A DNA stretch of 64,000 nt from Strongylocentrotus droebachiensis (GCA_035222895.1 JAVYIG010002749.1:62001-126000); one strand, 5' to 3'. Positions 36,001 through 48,280 are shown, counted from the first letter of the stretch. The notes: generated by a model not told the origin, from the letters alone. A program made the numbers and translations.

Positions 36001-38264
36001 TACGAAATATTAACCCGGTGACTGGAGTGATTGGGAGCTTCGGAACGTTCTATAATGTTCCCTGCGCTAATGTAACCTCCAATGTTTGCATGAACTCTTC
36101 AACATGCTCGAGACGATGTGGATCTTCCCAATTAAGAACCCATCTGACCCTTGCACTGTTTACACAATGCTTCTGTCACGTGGATGGGAGACAATCATGG
36201 CATATCCCACCGGTGGCCTAGGGGTGCGCCCCCCCTCCCCCCTCCTCCCTCCGTCGAATATCGAGAAAATGAAAGATGATCTGGTGATTTGAATCCGCCA
36301 AATTGTATTAAATCCTTGTTTATCGTCCGCTTCTCCGTCTGCTATAGAAAGAAGATATGGACTTTATTATACACTTAGATTTGTTTAACTGAGAAAATAA
36401 GAGTAAAGGAAAAGGGATGCTAGATGATAGATAGGAAATACATACGCCACCATACAACACTGCCAAGCACCCCTCCCCCTAAATAATGGCCATGATCTCT
36501 CGCATTATATCCACCTCCAGTCGGAGGTTCGCCCCTTCCCCTCTCACTTCATCACCGCCCCTTCCATGGCATGCTGCAACGCTACGCCTCTGATGGAGTC
36601 TTCGCCATCGGGTGATGTTTCCATCAAGTGTGTTTTAAGTCACCCTCTCCAAACATAATGTTTTTGTTACCCTGTGTAATTGTTAACTTGACAGAGTAGC
36701 TGGCTGAAAGAAGGAGAAGGTTGCAAGACGGAATCATTGCGCAATGATTTCACTCCACCTCTCAGTGCAAGTGTTAATGACCAAATCTTTGGGACTACAA
36801 GTACATCTGGAATCGTTGATCACACTGCGTTTTACTCATTGTTTGTAAAGAATATCTTTATATCTATACATACTAGAGAACAAGACCAATCAAATCTCAT
36901 CATTCTTAAACATGCATTTAGTTCCTTTAAAAAGGTAGTGCTCTAAATAATGCATACAAAATCATCCAAGCATGTCATATTTTGACCCTTTTGATGACAT
37001 CACAATGCTACGTCTTACGAATTAATTCGGTTTGGATTCAATTCAGTCCCCCCCCCCCCAAACAAAAAAAAACACCTGCCTCTAAACATGATTGTTGGTT
37101 TAAATACACCAAATGAAATATCCCATAAACATTTTAATTGTGTATTCGTGGACAGAACCTCTTTTTAGGGATAGGCACTTTTATATACGCATCATCATCC
37201 TCACTTCACCATTTTGTTTCCGTCACGCAACACTGTGCGTGACGTCTGTTTAGAAAAGGTGGTGCGCAGTTCATAATACCGTACGTCGTTTCGATGAAAT
37301 GCATGTTTTCCATAATGTTTCATAGCCATGTTCTGCTATTTTTACGTAGTGCTGGTGTACAATATTTATTTCTGTTGGGCAATGAAATATAGAATGATTG
37401 ATTACCGAGGGTTGACACTATATGTAAACTGTTTACACTATGTCTGGACACTATACGACGTTTATTACAAATTGCATTTCACCCTTCACCCACAGCCTTC
37501 CTGTCGATGGAATTCTACATCACAAACATTACATTTTAAGCCAAGTATAAATGTTCACACCTCCATGATTATTTTATCACCTTAATTTAATTATTTTTGT
37601 TCCCGGACAAGTGTATCGCACCTTGCTCGTTATATTTTGACTTTCGAGGGTCATTGCATCTCTTGATAGATGTATGACATCTTCTGATAATATTTTCACC
37701 TTTTGAGGATCAATTTCTCCTCGGACAAGTGTATCACACCTTCGAGGTTATGTATGTTCCCTTTTGATTGCTCATATGACTCATAGACAAAATTAATAGG
37801 ATTTTTGTTTACATGTCCCCTGTTTTTCAAGATTCGTGGACCAGTTGTGCCCCCCCCCCAAAAAAAAAGGGCCTTAATTTAAGTACACAATCTCTCAAAT
37901 GTGCCCTCTTTCCAAAGGAATTATTTTCAAAACTGTTTTAACCATTTGCTTACGGGAACCTGGTGGTCCCTGTGTTAAGCCTATAGGACCTATCAAATTC
38001 AGTAGTCAACGGGTTAACATGATCGCAAAGACTTTCGAATATTTATCCTAAGGTAAATTAATTAGTCTTGTGCATCAACTTTTAAAAATGTACAAACATT
38101 GCAATGACACGTTACGTAATACTAACGTGATCTTAAACTAGTCAATGGAATACGGTAGGGTATTGAAATTGTCGTGTTGTATTTAGATGTTCTTACGTAC
38201 TTGCTTATGGTTGTGATTATCTTAATCGCCCCTCCCTCCTTCTAAAGCATTCCTTGATCCACCC
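36001..38264. other. Intronic non-coding stretch with C-rich patches
   Basis: No gene recognised. C-rich patches lie at about 36229-36252 and 37049-37060. A GTGGCCTAGGGGTGCGCCCC block at about 36211-36230 resembles the GTGGCGTAGC-type context seen next to other homopolymers. Confidence 0.4.
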
Positions 38265-38639
38265 TTAAAGGTAAAGACCAGTAACGGTCATGCGATTGCA
38301 TTGGGAAAGAAACGTTGTGGAATCGATCAGAAAAGGTTGATCATCTAGCATCTAGCATCTGCAAGGTTCTTGCATCATCAAAATGATAAGAAATTTGGCC
38401 CATTCTTCGTAAAGTTACAAGCACTATACACAGAAAGATGTATATGGGACTACCCTATATCTCTCACACGACCATGAGAGAAACAAATTTACCAAATATA
38501 TGAATTAGTAGGCGGTTTCCCGGCAAATTTGTTATCATCATGTATTAGTCAAAACATATTCTTTCACATGATTGGTAATGAGAGCTTCCATTTCATTTTT
38601 TGAAATTGGGGCGTTTCCAATACTGGTCTTTACCTTTAA
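38265..38639 (+). mobile_element. MITE copy A, TTAA-type, family M1b
   Basis: TTAA at 38265-38268 and 38636-38639 bounds a 367-bp element with inverted termini AGGTAAAGACCAGTA and TACTGGTCTTTACCT. Its left half is the core shared with copies C and D, but its termini and right half are different. Copy B at 43240-43614 has the same length and is nearly identical in the opposite orientation. Confidence 0.88.
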
Positions 38640-41097
38640 ACATGGTTCATGTGTGAAGTTATATGGGTGTCTGCGTGGACAACATCATGACACTATAATG
38701 ATCGGGTGACGGATTGCTCTGAAGGGCTATAAACCCAGATAACCCGACTTATATCAGGGGAGTTCGGGTAATTGCAGCTAACCCATGGCGAAGCCAGTAT
38801 TAAGTACACAAGGGGAGATATACTAGTGCTGCCAAGGGCACACCAACGTCATAATGGGGGGGGGGGGGGGGGTAAGTGCTCACCAGAAATTAAATATTTC
38901 AAATGTTGAAAAACTATCAATTCACCTTCATCAAATGGTTATGGTTGCAGCTCTAGGGTACTGCCCCCTCCCTTTGTTTATTCGCCCTGGATTGTACAAA
39001 TGGGAAGGGGAATCCCTACTGTGCCCCCTACCTTTGTAAAATTATGCAAAGGTTTACATTTTCTCACACATAAACAACCCGGCCTTCCGCTGAAATGGTG
39101 AACAAAGCGGAAAGCAATTTATTATTGTCCATGCAATAACGGTACAATTTGTGGTTTATTTTTCTTTCCCTATTTGCTGTGCACTATTGCTTCTATAAGA
39201 AATAACTGGATATGGTACAATGTGAATAAAGGCGCAATTTTACATTTCACAGATGAATTCCTGAGCAGTAAAACGCAAATAAATGCAATTAAGGTTTCAT
39301 ATACACACCAGGTGGTTGAATGCTTCGTCGCGTTTTAAACCATGCATGAATTCCTTCCAGTTATTATTACCTATTCTCCCCTTGTGAATTGTGGCGAAAT
39401 TAGCTCCCAGCTTCATACCACGGCTGGATGATACACACTGAGATCTACAGTAGATGTCAACGTACTACAACTAATTCGAAGAGCCTCATTTGTGGTACCG
39501 ACGAGCTCCGAGAAGCCTCCCAGATGTAAATAGTTAAAGGCAGGTCCAAGAATAGCTTGTCGCCACCAGGAATGACGTAAGAAATTAAGAATATCCTTGT
39601 TTTCAAATCAGAAAACACATATCGGACAATGATATTTCTTTAAAAACTGAGCCAGATCGGGAATGTCTATTTGAGGTTTTTGATGACTTACGGAAAACCA
39701 TAAATACACTATACAAATCGTCTATGTTTGTATAAGTTTGCATTTATCATTGATGTATTTTCATCATGTTTTCTTCATATATGTTCTCATCTTGATATTT
39801 GGAATAAATCACTTTCCTTCTCGTGTCTGTTTGGTAAAGTTCTCTGCTTGCTTTGAAAGCAAATAATAGTTCGACTGAAATTGGGCTGCTAAGTCAAATA
39901 AAGGAATATAGATCGAACCGTAGCATGTCTGATGCTAGCACTCCCATCTGAATCATTTCTCTTTCGTTTCCCCACGCTCGTCGCCAGCAGAAATGAACTA
40001 GGAAATGAGATAAGTTTGAGGGGAACGGGAGCAGTGACATAGAAATGGAGACGGGGCTCGCAGACATACAAATTGTCAAAACAGATCTCGTATCAGTTCG
40101 GGGTCATTGTTATTTATGCCATGCTGACCGGCCAATAATTGAATACCATCCGGGTCTCGTTTCAATTTATTCTTGCTTGTATTGTGTCTTAAAAAAAGGA
40201 GTATCCCGCAAAATGTCAGGAGTGGACGCTGGAGAATACACCAGAACATTTATGACGTCTGCATGTGGTCACGGAACAGGAAAATAGATTAACTAGTTAG
40301 ACTCAATGTCCTACTTGTCCAACAGAACACGGCTTCGCTAATAGAAATAATTGAATTTGCACTTATTACACATAATAAACTCTTCTTCTTACAGAAGGCT
40401 AGTTGTGATTTATTTATACAATCAATTCAAGATCAATATCTATTTCCCAATCAAAACACGCTCGCTTGGAAAATCTGGCTTTCACCTAAATTTGTTTTGT
40501 GCCTCTTGTAACTTTCTAATATGAAGTGCAATCGATACTCAGTCTCTTAAATAACTAAATTCAATACCAGTATAAATCAAAGCGAAGGCTGGATCCATCT
40601 GCACTTCTACCTATAAGATAGCGTGCAGCATAGATTTGCATAGCTCATCCATGAACCTAATACTGGTTCATCTAAGGTATTTCCCATATTTGCCATATTA
40701 ATTTATGTAAGTACAAATCGGAACTGGATCACGCGCTGCAAGCAATATTCCCATATCGCATTTATCAACCCAGCTCCTGGCGATGGGGGACATTTGAGTC
40801 GGCTTCGGTAGCGGCACTAGAAGATTTTCCCAAGGGCCTCGAAACCCCGTCCTTCTCAACCTCGAAGTGCGTGAAGCAGAAAACCTTCGCACACTTGGTC
40901 CATGGCCAGGGCCACTGTCTGAAATTTCCCCTGGGGTCTCAACACGCGAACGAAAAGAGGACTCGTATAGCGCTATGAACTGTAACTGCATGGAATGGGG
41001 GGGACGTTCACACTTGTCCAGAATGACATCATAAATTAATCTTCAACTGGAAACATTATTTTTTAAGTATTGAAGCCCTTTGGATATCTAGCCAATC
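38640..41097. other. Intronic non-coding stretch; 17-G run and a GC-rich patch
   Basis: A run of 17 G lies at 38856-38872. About 40770-40960 is GC-richer than its surroundings and has an open minus-strand frame of 97 codons (40698-40991) without a recognised domain. Confidence 0.4.
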
Positions 41098-41369
41098 ATA
41101 ATTCCATACCGGGCATGGTGGCTCAATGGTTAGAGCGCCTGCCTCATGAACGGGAGGTCATGGGTTCGAACTCCGGCCGAATCATACCAAAGACTTATAA
41201 CAATGGGACCTTCTGCCTTCTAGCAAGGCGCTCAGCATATTAGATTGGAGAAGGGTAGTAATAACATATAATGTTATGCAGGGCTCGCTGGAAGAGCAGT
41301 TTCATAACTGAAGTGGCTACCCTGGGTAAACAAAACGAATATTATATTATTATTATTGTATAATTTCAT
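41098..41369 (+). mobile_element. tRNA-derived SINE (family S1) with target-site duplication
   Basis: A 252-bp element (41108-41359) is flanked by ATAATTCCAT (41098-41107) and ATAATTTCAT (41360-41369), a 10-bp duplication with one difference. Its head has a polymerase III A box (TGGCTCAATGG, 41118-41128) and B box (GGTTCGAACTCC, 41163-41174). The body ends ACTGAAGTGGCTACCCTGGG and an (ATT)n tail. The short target duplication and the tail point to LINE-driven insertion. Confidence 0.88.
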
Positions 41370-42128
41370 TGTGGTGAAGGAAGTTTATTTGCAAGGCTGC
41401 GAAAGAGTTAAGTTTTTTTTCACGATAAAACCCCTACCGTGCCCCCCTGACTGCCTCAACGCCCCAGAAGCTCACGTAGATCCGTCAGCTTGCCATGCTG
41501 CATGCATTTAGCAATGGTCCCTCGTGTAACATCGATACGCCTGATTAGTTCGTGGTTGAAATATTGACGTCACTTTAAATCACTCTACCGCCCTCTAGGG
41601 TGTACTTAAGGCTCTCAACCTATCAGTCCCTCCATTAAATATGGTACATATAATACGTGCTACAAGGAAATATAATATTTCTTTATGTTCCTTAATGTTC
41701 ACTGTGCATTCGTTGCTTCCTCATCATAAATAACTGTACCGCTTGTGAGGCAGCCGTGTCTAATTTGTCTATGTGTCCATTCTGTCAGTGTTGTTCATGT
41801 AAGAGCCTATATCAAAGTATACCCGTGTGTCAACATAATGCCTATATATAAACAGTTCAAAATTTCGAACTCCGGGTGAATGACTTTGAAGAAAAAAAAA
41901 GCAATACTAATAGCTGGGTTCATACAGGTTTGTTCCAAATTATACTACATGCAGTTATTACTCATATCCAAACTTTCAAACTTTCAATTCCGGACGTACG
42001 GTGGAATACTTAAGAAGACAAAATAAAACATTCACATGAATTAGTTTCATAAACTTTTGTTCCTAGTGATATAATATTTTGATTTAATTCAAACTTTACC
42101 AGAGTTATAGATTATTTGTCCTGCCAAT
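41370..42128. other. Intronic non-coding stretch, nothing recognised
   Basis: AT-rich, with no gene or bounded element. Confidence 0.4.
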
Positions 42129-42180
42129 TCTATATTTTACCTTGCTTTATATTTTACCTTGCTTTATATTTTACCTTGCT
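42129..42180 (+). repeat. Minisatellite, three 17-bp units
   Basis: The unit TATATTTTACCTTGCTT repeats three times head to tail with almost no variation. Confidence 0.85.
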
Positions 42181-42614
42181 CTGTTAAAAAAGAGAAACTG
42201 GATGTAATTGCATTTCAGATGGAGCGATTCCTCTTACGTTACGGGCAGTTGCTGATGCAGTGTTGTCTTTCCTTCCTGCTTCTTTACGTTTTGTTTTTTC
42301 CACAAATAGAAATGCAAAAGTTGGGATATAACTGTAAACATTGAACTATGTTTAATCATTCACAGAACCCAAACCTTTAACCTCCAAAGTTCCTTTCCTT
42401 CTTTGAATTATGTATGAGATCAATCAGGTATCACACCCTTGTATTATGCGGGGATGTTCACTTGAGTGATTCCGTCCATACTGTACTGTGTACTTTAGGG
42501 GCATCGATATACCCTTTTGTTTTATTGGAGGGGGTGTTAGCTTTATAAATCGTCGTCAATGCCAAATCTTTTCCAACAACAACAACAAAACAACTTCAAA
42601 ACAAGTTTAAATCT

Positions 42615-43135
42615 TTAAAGGTAATACAAAGTTTTGGTATGGGGTCATGAATTTGGTTCAAATGAACATATTGGAAGCATATACGATCCTACAATATTCA
42701 TTGATCGTTGTCGCGGTCGAAATCGACTCTAAAGTTATGAAATTGTAAATAATAAACACTTTATGTTGAATAGCTCCCTCTCAAGGTCAAGATATTAATT
42801 AAGCTATAAAACAATGTTTATTGACTAAAATTGACTGATTAGCTATTCTCGTTCGGAAATTATATACCACAACTACATAATCTGAGATTTTCATGGTCGC
42901 AGCTATATAGGCTACCATTGTACGGCCATATATGAGCTATTTTAAATTTATCAAAATTTACCGGGAGCACCGGTAAATCTTTATATTCGATTTTTCTCGA
43001 AAGCAGAAGTGTGTTAGGGGCTACAATTTCTTGTGGTTTTAATACATCTACAGGGGCATCCAAATATATTAAAATTGTAAAGAATCACTATCCACCAATT
43101 TTTCAAAATTTCCCAAAACTTTGTATTACCTTTAA
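42615..43135. mobile_element. MITE E, TTAA-type, 513 bp
   Basis: TTAA at 42615-42618 and 43132-43135 bounds the element. The termini are inverted, AGGTAATACAAAGTTTTGG against CCAAAACTTTGTATTACCT. The termini begin AGGTAA like copies A and B, but the interior is different. The 67-codon minus-strand frame inside (42860-43063) is unrecognised. Confidence 0.85.
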
Positions 43136-43239
43136 GATTCGGTGAATATACGTGTATAATAATGTTGACAACTGTATATAAAAGCCTGCCAGAGAGTTAC
43201 CCGACATAGCAATACTCAATGTATGCACAGTGGATTTCA

Positions 43240-43614
43240 TTAAAGGTAAAGACCAGTATTGGTAACGCCCCAATTTCAAAAAATGAAATGGAAGCTCTCA
43301 TTACCAATCATGTGAAAGAATATGTTTTGACTAATACATGATGATAACAAATTTGCCGGGAAACCGCCTACTAATTCATATATTTGGTAAATTTGTTTCT
43401 CTCATGGTCATGTGAGAGATATAGGGTAGTCCCATATACATCTTTCTGTGTATAGTGCTTGTAACTTTACGAAGAATGGGCCAAATTTCTTATCATTTTG
43501 ATGATTCCAGAACCTTGCAGATGCTAGATGCTAGATGATCAACCTTTTCTGATCGATTCCACAACGTTTCTTTCACAATGCAATCGCATGAACATTACTG
43601 GTCTTTACCTTTAA
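43240..43614 (-). mobile_element. MITE copy B, TTAA-type, family M1b
   Basis: TTAA at 43240-43243 and 43611-43614 bounds a 367-bp element that is the near-identical reverse complement of copy A (38265-38639). The high similarity indicates a recent burst or exchange between the copies. Confidence 0.88.
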
Positions 43615-44376
43615 TAGAGGTGCTATTATTAAAAGCATGTGAATTAAATGGCTGGTTACACGGGGTTTCAAGAGAACAACAAAAACATGGATATTGATTT
43701 GAAATACATTAATGTACACATGTCTATTAGGAGAGGACGGGCAAAACAAACAGACAAACTTAAGCATACAAATTCATGAAAAATAAAATAAAATCTTAGT
43801 GGGGTAGCTCGACCCCAAGGCCCTCTCAGAGCTACGCCCATGGGAACTTTCACATGTCATCGTGATTGACTTTCGAAGACATTTCTTATTCAAAGCCTAA
43901 AGTGCAGAGACCTTATACACATATACGGTCACCCGCCAATACGGCTGTTTAAAGTACCTCTTAACAGTGAGGAAACTTGAACATTTGGAAAATGTTCCCG
44001 AGTATGTTAGTACTCAACCGTCTTGTTAAAATAAAAAAAGAGTTCTGCACACATTCTGGCTTTTAAGACCCCGTTGATGCACTCCGCTCTTGTAGACAGT
44101 TGTAAAAAAGGCACCGCCGTCTTGTGAACATCCCTATCACCACCACAGACCATTAGGCAAGTGTCTGGATTCTTGTGATCACAACACGTGTAAAGATAAG
44201 TGGAAAATTCATAGCGTCTGTTTGTGTGCGGGTGTGTTTGTGCGTCCATTCGAGCTTTTAGGACATTTTGAATAGGGGGGGGGGGCGTACCGGAAGAAAG
44301 CACGAAACATCATTATTTATTTTTGGCGGGTGTATAATGTGTATGTATCTACACCTGTATACTTGGAAGAAATACC
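43615..44376. other. Intronic non-coding stretch, nothing recognised
   Basis: No gene. A short G run lies at about 44276-44285, and GAGCTACGCCCATGG at about 43831-43845 is a reverse-oriented relative of the GGCGTAGC-type motif. Confidence 0.4.
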
Positions 44377-44399
44377 TAAACTCAACTTTTTCTTTAAAA
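44377..44399. mobile_element. Solo terminal repeat of family M1
   Basis: AAACTCAACTTTTTCTTTAA matches the right terminus of copies C and C2 (ACTCAATTTTCTCTTTAA). No partner end was found nearby, so this is a remnant. Confidence 0.5.
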
Positions 44400-44405
44400 G
44401 ACACT

Positions 44406-45061
44406 GATGATAAGCATCGAGATAGAAGGTCGAACGTTAGAGAGAGTGAGCAGTTACAAGTATCTGGGACAAACTTTGAAAATGGAGGACACCACAAAAG
44501 AAGTAGTTATGATGAGAGTAAAAGCAGGATGGATGAACTTTGGAAGATACAAAGACATGTTGACCGATAAAAACATACCCATGTCACTAAGAAGAAGAAT
44601 GTTCAACCAATGCATTCTAACATGACATATGGATCAGAAACATGGTCCTTGACAAAGGATCTAGAACAGAAGCTTGTGACTACTCAACGAGCTATGGAGA
44701 GAAAGATGTCGCATTTATCTCTGCGAGAAAAAAATCAACCACAAAGTCATACACCAGAAAACAAAGGTTAAAGACATCATGGAGAAAGTCAGAGAATCAA
44801 AGTGGAGATGGGCTGGGCATGTAGCAAGACTTCAGGACAATAGATGGACAAATCGTTTAACAGAATGGCAACCAAGGATGGGAAAGAGAAGAAGAGGAAG
44901 GCAGAAGAAAAGATGGAGAGATGACCTAACGTCATACATGGGAACGGCCGCTTGGACTAGGACAGCTAGAGACAGAAGAGAATGAAAATTTCATGAGGAG
45001 GGCTATGTCCAACGTCTGGATGAACTATAGCCTGAAAGATAGATAGATAGATGATAAGCAT
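44406..45061 (+). pseudogene. 5'-truncated RTE-type LINE, C-terminal RT region, frameshifted, with 12-bp target duplication
   Basis: The insert (44418-45049) is flanked by perfect GATGATAAGCAT repeats at 44406-44417 and 45050-45061. In frame it reads YKYLGQTLKMED, then LRRRMFNQCIL, then after a frameshift TYGSETWSLTKDLEQKL, and after another KWRWAGHVARLQDNRW, TEWQPRMGKRRRGRQKKRWR and DDL. These are typical of the C-terminal end of RTE-like reverse transcriptases. A (GATA)n tail precedes the right duplication. With the endonuclease and catalytic RT missing and at least two frame breaks, it is dead. Confidence 0.85.
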
Positions 45062-47058
45062 GTTCGAACACAACAGTAACAACATCCATAACAACATCAA
45101 AAAACAACACATGACCGTCAAGGTCATTATCATACTCCGTCAATGTCGTATTCATCTTTTTATCCAATCATTTTGATAAGCATGATAAAAAAAGGTGAGG
45201 TATTGTCGATGTATTTCCTTGGTGGCCTATGTTGTGTGGTTTACAGACACAGACCCTGGTCAACCGAAATAGGATGGATAGGTAACAAAAATATAACACT
45301 ATGTGGACTTCACGGTTGATGCATTCCATAAGCCCTTTGATATAGCTGCTCCTGGCACAGTCAGAGGCTGACACGTTAGGTTTGTCACAAGGCTTTGTGG
45401 AATTGTACTTAAGTGCCAAAATAGAGTCTGTTCCTGCAGACTGTGATCGACGTTTAACTGTTCTTCGAGGACTTTTGAAGTAACAAGTCTCTTATTTCAG
45501 GTTTCCGTTTGAAGTTAATAACCTCTTTTACCAATGACAATATGTCTAGCCTCAAAAAAATGGGAAACAACTTGTCTTTGTTTGTGTTAAATTGCAACAG
45601 ATGAGATCTGAATATGTACTATGCTTGTTTCATTTGTTGTGCATTGTCTTAGCTCCGCGAATCGGACGCGAAAGCAAGTAATAGGAAATACCCTAAATTG
45701 TAATGCATGAATTTCGTTCTTTAACATAACAAACATGTTTTAAAAATGGGTTCAAGTATGTAAGCCAATGAAAAGCGTCGACAAAGATCACGTGTGCGTG
45801 CATTCAAGTTTACCAATTGCACGGGGAGTGCATTTTGGTGTTAACAACTGTAATTGTGTTGACTTTATACTCATATTGTAGACCCATCTTACAAAACTAA
45901 TAATAGTGCATTAGTGATATCATGGACCTAATACAGATGTACTAATAATGAGAGTCTTTCTTCGATCACATCATGACCACCGCCACCTGACCATGTGTAT
46001 GTTGATTAGGACATTCACTTGAAGCGATAATGTCGATTATGTAATCACGCACCATCACAGACAAAAGAACCTTTTACATTTCTCCAGATTCTTTTCGCTG
46101 GGCCAGGAAAAGTATCGTGACTTAAGACCAGTTAGAAGAGCAGTGAACCCCAAATTATGACAATTTGTGTGATATCAGATTGATTATTAAAGAAGTGGAC
46201 ACCGGTGGACATACATCTGGACCCCCAAACTTTGAAAAATACATAATCTTTACTGTCCTATTACCTCGGAAATGGATAGGATAAGTTTTAAAATGAAAGT
46301 TTAAAATCATTGTGTTACAGCAACATTTTCAGATTTTTCTTGTAAACTAATTTCCTATTCAAACTTCATATACGTCAATAATATTGTACTCCACAACTGC
46401 ACATGCATTTCCGTGATTTTAAGCGATTCAGTTTCGTTTGCGTAGGCATAGTGTTTATTTCTTCAAGGCACAGTTTGGGTTTTATTGCTGACTGGCGGCG
46501 GTCGTGATGAGATCAAAGCCTAGAAGCATGTTTGGAATGTCATTATGATACTTTTGACAGAGTCAGGTGCATGAATATATTATAGTACCGATCAGTGTCC
46601 ATTTGTAGTAGGTCCATGGTGATATGGACTGCACTTGGTTAAGTCACATTGAGACGGAATGATGAACTCGACAAGTCTCTTTTATTATCCCAATGTGACC
46701 TAACTTGCGTGCAGTGACTATCAGTTTTGCACTTGCAAACATATACTATTTGTATTATTCACCTCCAAAAAATTCCCCCCTGTGCATTTATAGTAATTTC
46801 AACCCCTGCCTGCGGCCTCGGTAAAATACGGCATTGCCCTTAAAATTGGAATGTATTTTGTTTGCCTTCCTCTCTTCATTAAGTAAATATGACAATACGA
46901 TTAATTCTTCTTATAGACATACAGCTTACATCTTCTCAGACCTGTATTGATCTTACACAGTTCTATGAAGTTATAAACTCTATTTTCTAGCAAGAATAAA
47001 TTATGTTGTCACAATCACTTCAGGAACAGAAGGCAATACCAACGAAATCCAAAAGTGC
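45062..47058. other. Intronic non-coding stretch containing one repeat unit
   Basis: About 45521-45650 (GTCTAGCCTCAAAAAAATGG, GAGATCTGAATATGTACTAT) matches 47654-47765 with moderate divergence. The rest is unremarkable. Confidence 0.45.
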
Positions 47059-47062
47059 AAAA
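47059..47062 (-). terminator. Polymerase III terminator of the tRNA-Met gene
   Basis: On the minus strand TTTT follows the tRNA 3' end by about 10 bases, and a second TTTT follows about 4 bases later. Four T residues are enough to stop polymerase III. Confidence 0.65.
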
Positions 47063-47072
47063 GACTGAGCAG

Positions 47073-47145
47073 TGCCCCATGTGAGGATCGAACTCACGAC
47101 CTTCAGATTATGAGACTGACGCGCTGCCTACTGCGCTAACGAGGC
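47073..47145 (-). tRNA. tRNA-Met (anticodon CAT), elongator type
   Basis: A 73-base tRNA on the minus strand starts GCCTCGTTAGCGCAGTAGGC and ends with discriminator A at 47073. The anticodon CAT is at 47110-47112 in a CTCATAA loop. The A box is TAGCGCAGTAGG and the B box GAGTTCGATCC with a perfect GTGAG/CTCAC T stem. The acceptor stem pairs fully with two G-U pairs. This matches the animal elongator tRNA-Met. There is no encoded CCA, as expected, and a T run follows. It lies antisense inside the cyclase intron. No SINE body or A/T tail follows, so I read it as a gene and not as a retroelement. Confidence 0.93.
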
Positions 47146-47410
47146 TGCTTCGTTTCTATATTTGTCGGCTTACATATTTAATTGTATTGACCACAATGTT
47201 TGTATCACATTGTATTCGTATTATTTTAATAGTTTTGTTTTTGAAGCTCTATATGTATCCAAAATATAGCAAGACAGGAGAAAATAAAATACAAAGTAAA
47301 CACATGTTTCACAATTTAAGATTCTTACATCATGGATCTCGCTAACTGCGACAGATAGATCATAGGTTAGTAATGAACTTCTAAATTGCAATCTCTTCTA
47401 TTCCAATGTC

Positions 47411-48052
47411 AATATTATTACACTTAGTTTACAATCATTCATCATGAAATATATGGGGTACGCCTGGTACAGAAGGATGTAACTTGCACAGCTATCAACA
47501 TGATCAGGATTGTTATATTTGAAATCAATCGCTTCAAAGTTAAGTGCAAGGCTGCCAACAAGTAACTGTTTAACGTTTGTATAGTGTCCATTACACCATT
47601 TTCCACTCTGATATAATGATCGTTATCCCAATTTACGTTGCTATGGAACATGATACCTTCTTTTATCAATGGCAATTAATCTAGCCTCAAGAATGGGAAA
47701 CACATTGTCTTTGCTGATGTTAGCTTGCAATATATGAGATCTGAATATGCACTATGCTCACTAGACTTGTTGCCATTTTATTTGATTAATATCTATATTA
47801 TTTCAGTTACTTTACAATCTTTCATAACGAAATATAGGGGAAACGCCTGGTACAGAAGGTTGTAGCATGCTCAACCTCAACAATCAACAATTATCATGAT
47901 CAAGATTGTTACATTGGACTCAATTGCTTCAAAGTAAAGTGCAAGGCTGCCAACAAGTAACTGTTTCACATTATTATAGGTCCCATTATAACATTTTCCA
48001 GCACTCTGATATAATGATCGTTATCCCAATTTACGTTGCTATGCAACTTTGG
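47411..48052. repeat. Diverged tandem duplication, unit about 382 bp
   Basis: Segments about 47411-47660 and 47795-48052 align closely. Shared blocks are ACGCCTGGTACAGAAGG, GTGCAAGGCTGCCAACAAGT and GATAATGATCGTTATCCCA-like sequence (TGATATAATGATCGTTATCC). The segment between them (47654-47765) is related to 45521-45650. Confidence 0.75.
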
Positions 48053-48231
48053 TGCTTAGCAACAATAAACGCAACCAGTAACCACTGAACGCAATAGAAA
48101 ACCCCTCTCCGCCTTCATATAAAACGCGTTGAAATGTTACCGCAAATTATCATATTAATTCGGGTGGAAATCGAGCTTTATTATCCATCATCTCGCATTT
48201 CTTCTAACCAACTCCGCCGTACTTATTTACG

Positions 48232-48280
48232 TTAAAGAGAAGGCTGAGTTCTGGTAAAAGTGGAAAAATAATGATGCACA
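48232..48280 (+). mobile_element. Half copy of MITE family M1
   Basis: TTAAAGAGAAGGCTGAGTTC and the following bases match the left end of copy C. No matching right end was found, so it is truncated. Confidence 0.55.

Noticed and set aside
42860-43063. 67-codon ORF inside MITE E
   Set aside because: Not similar to any transposase I know and too short; probably a chance frame.
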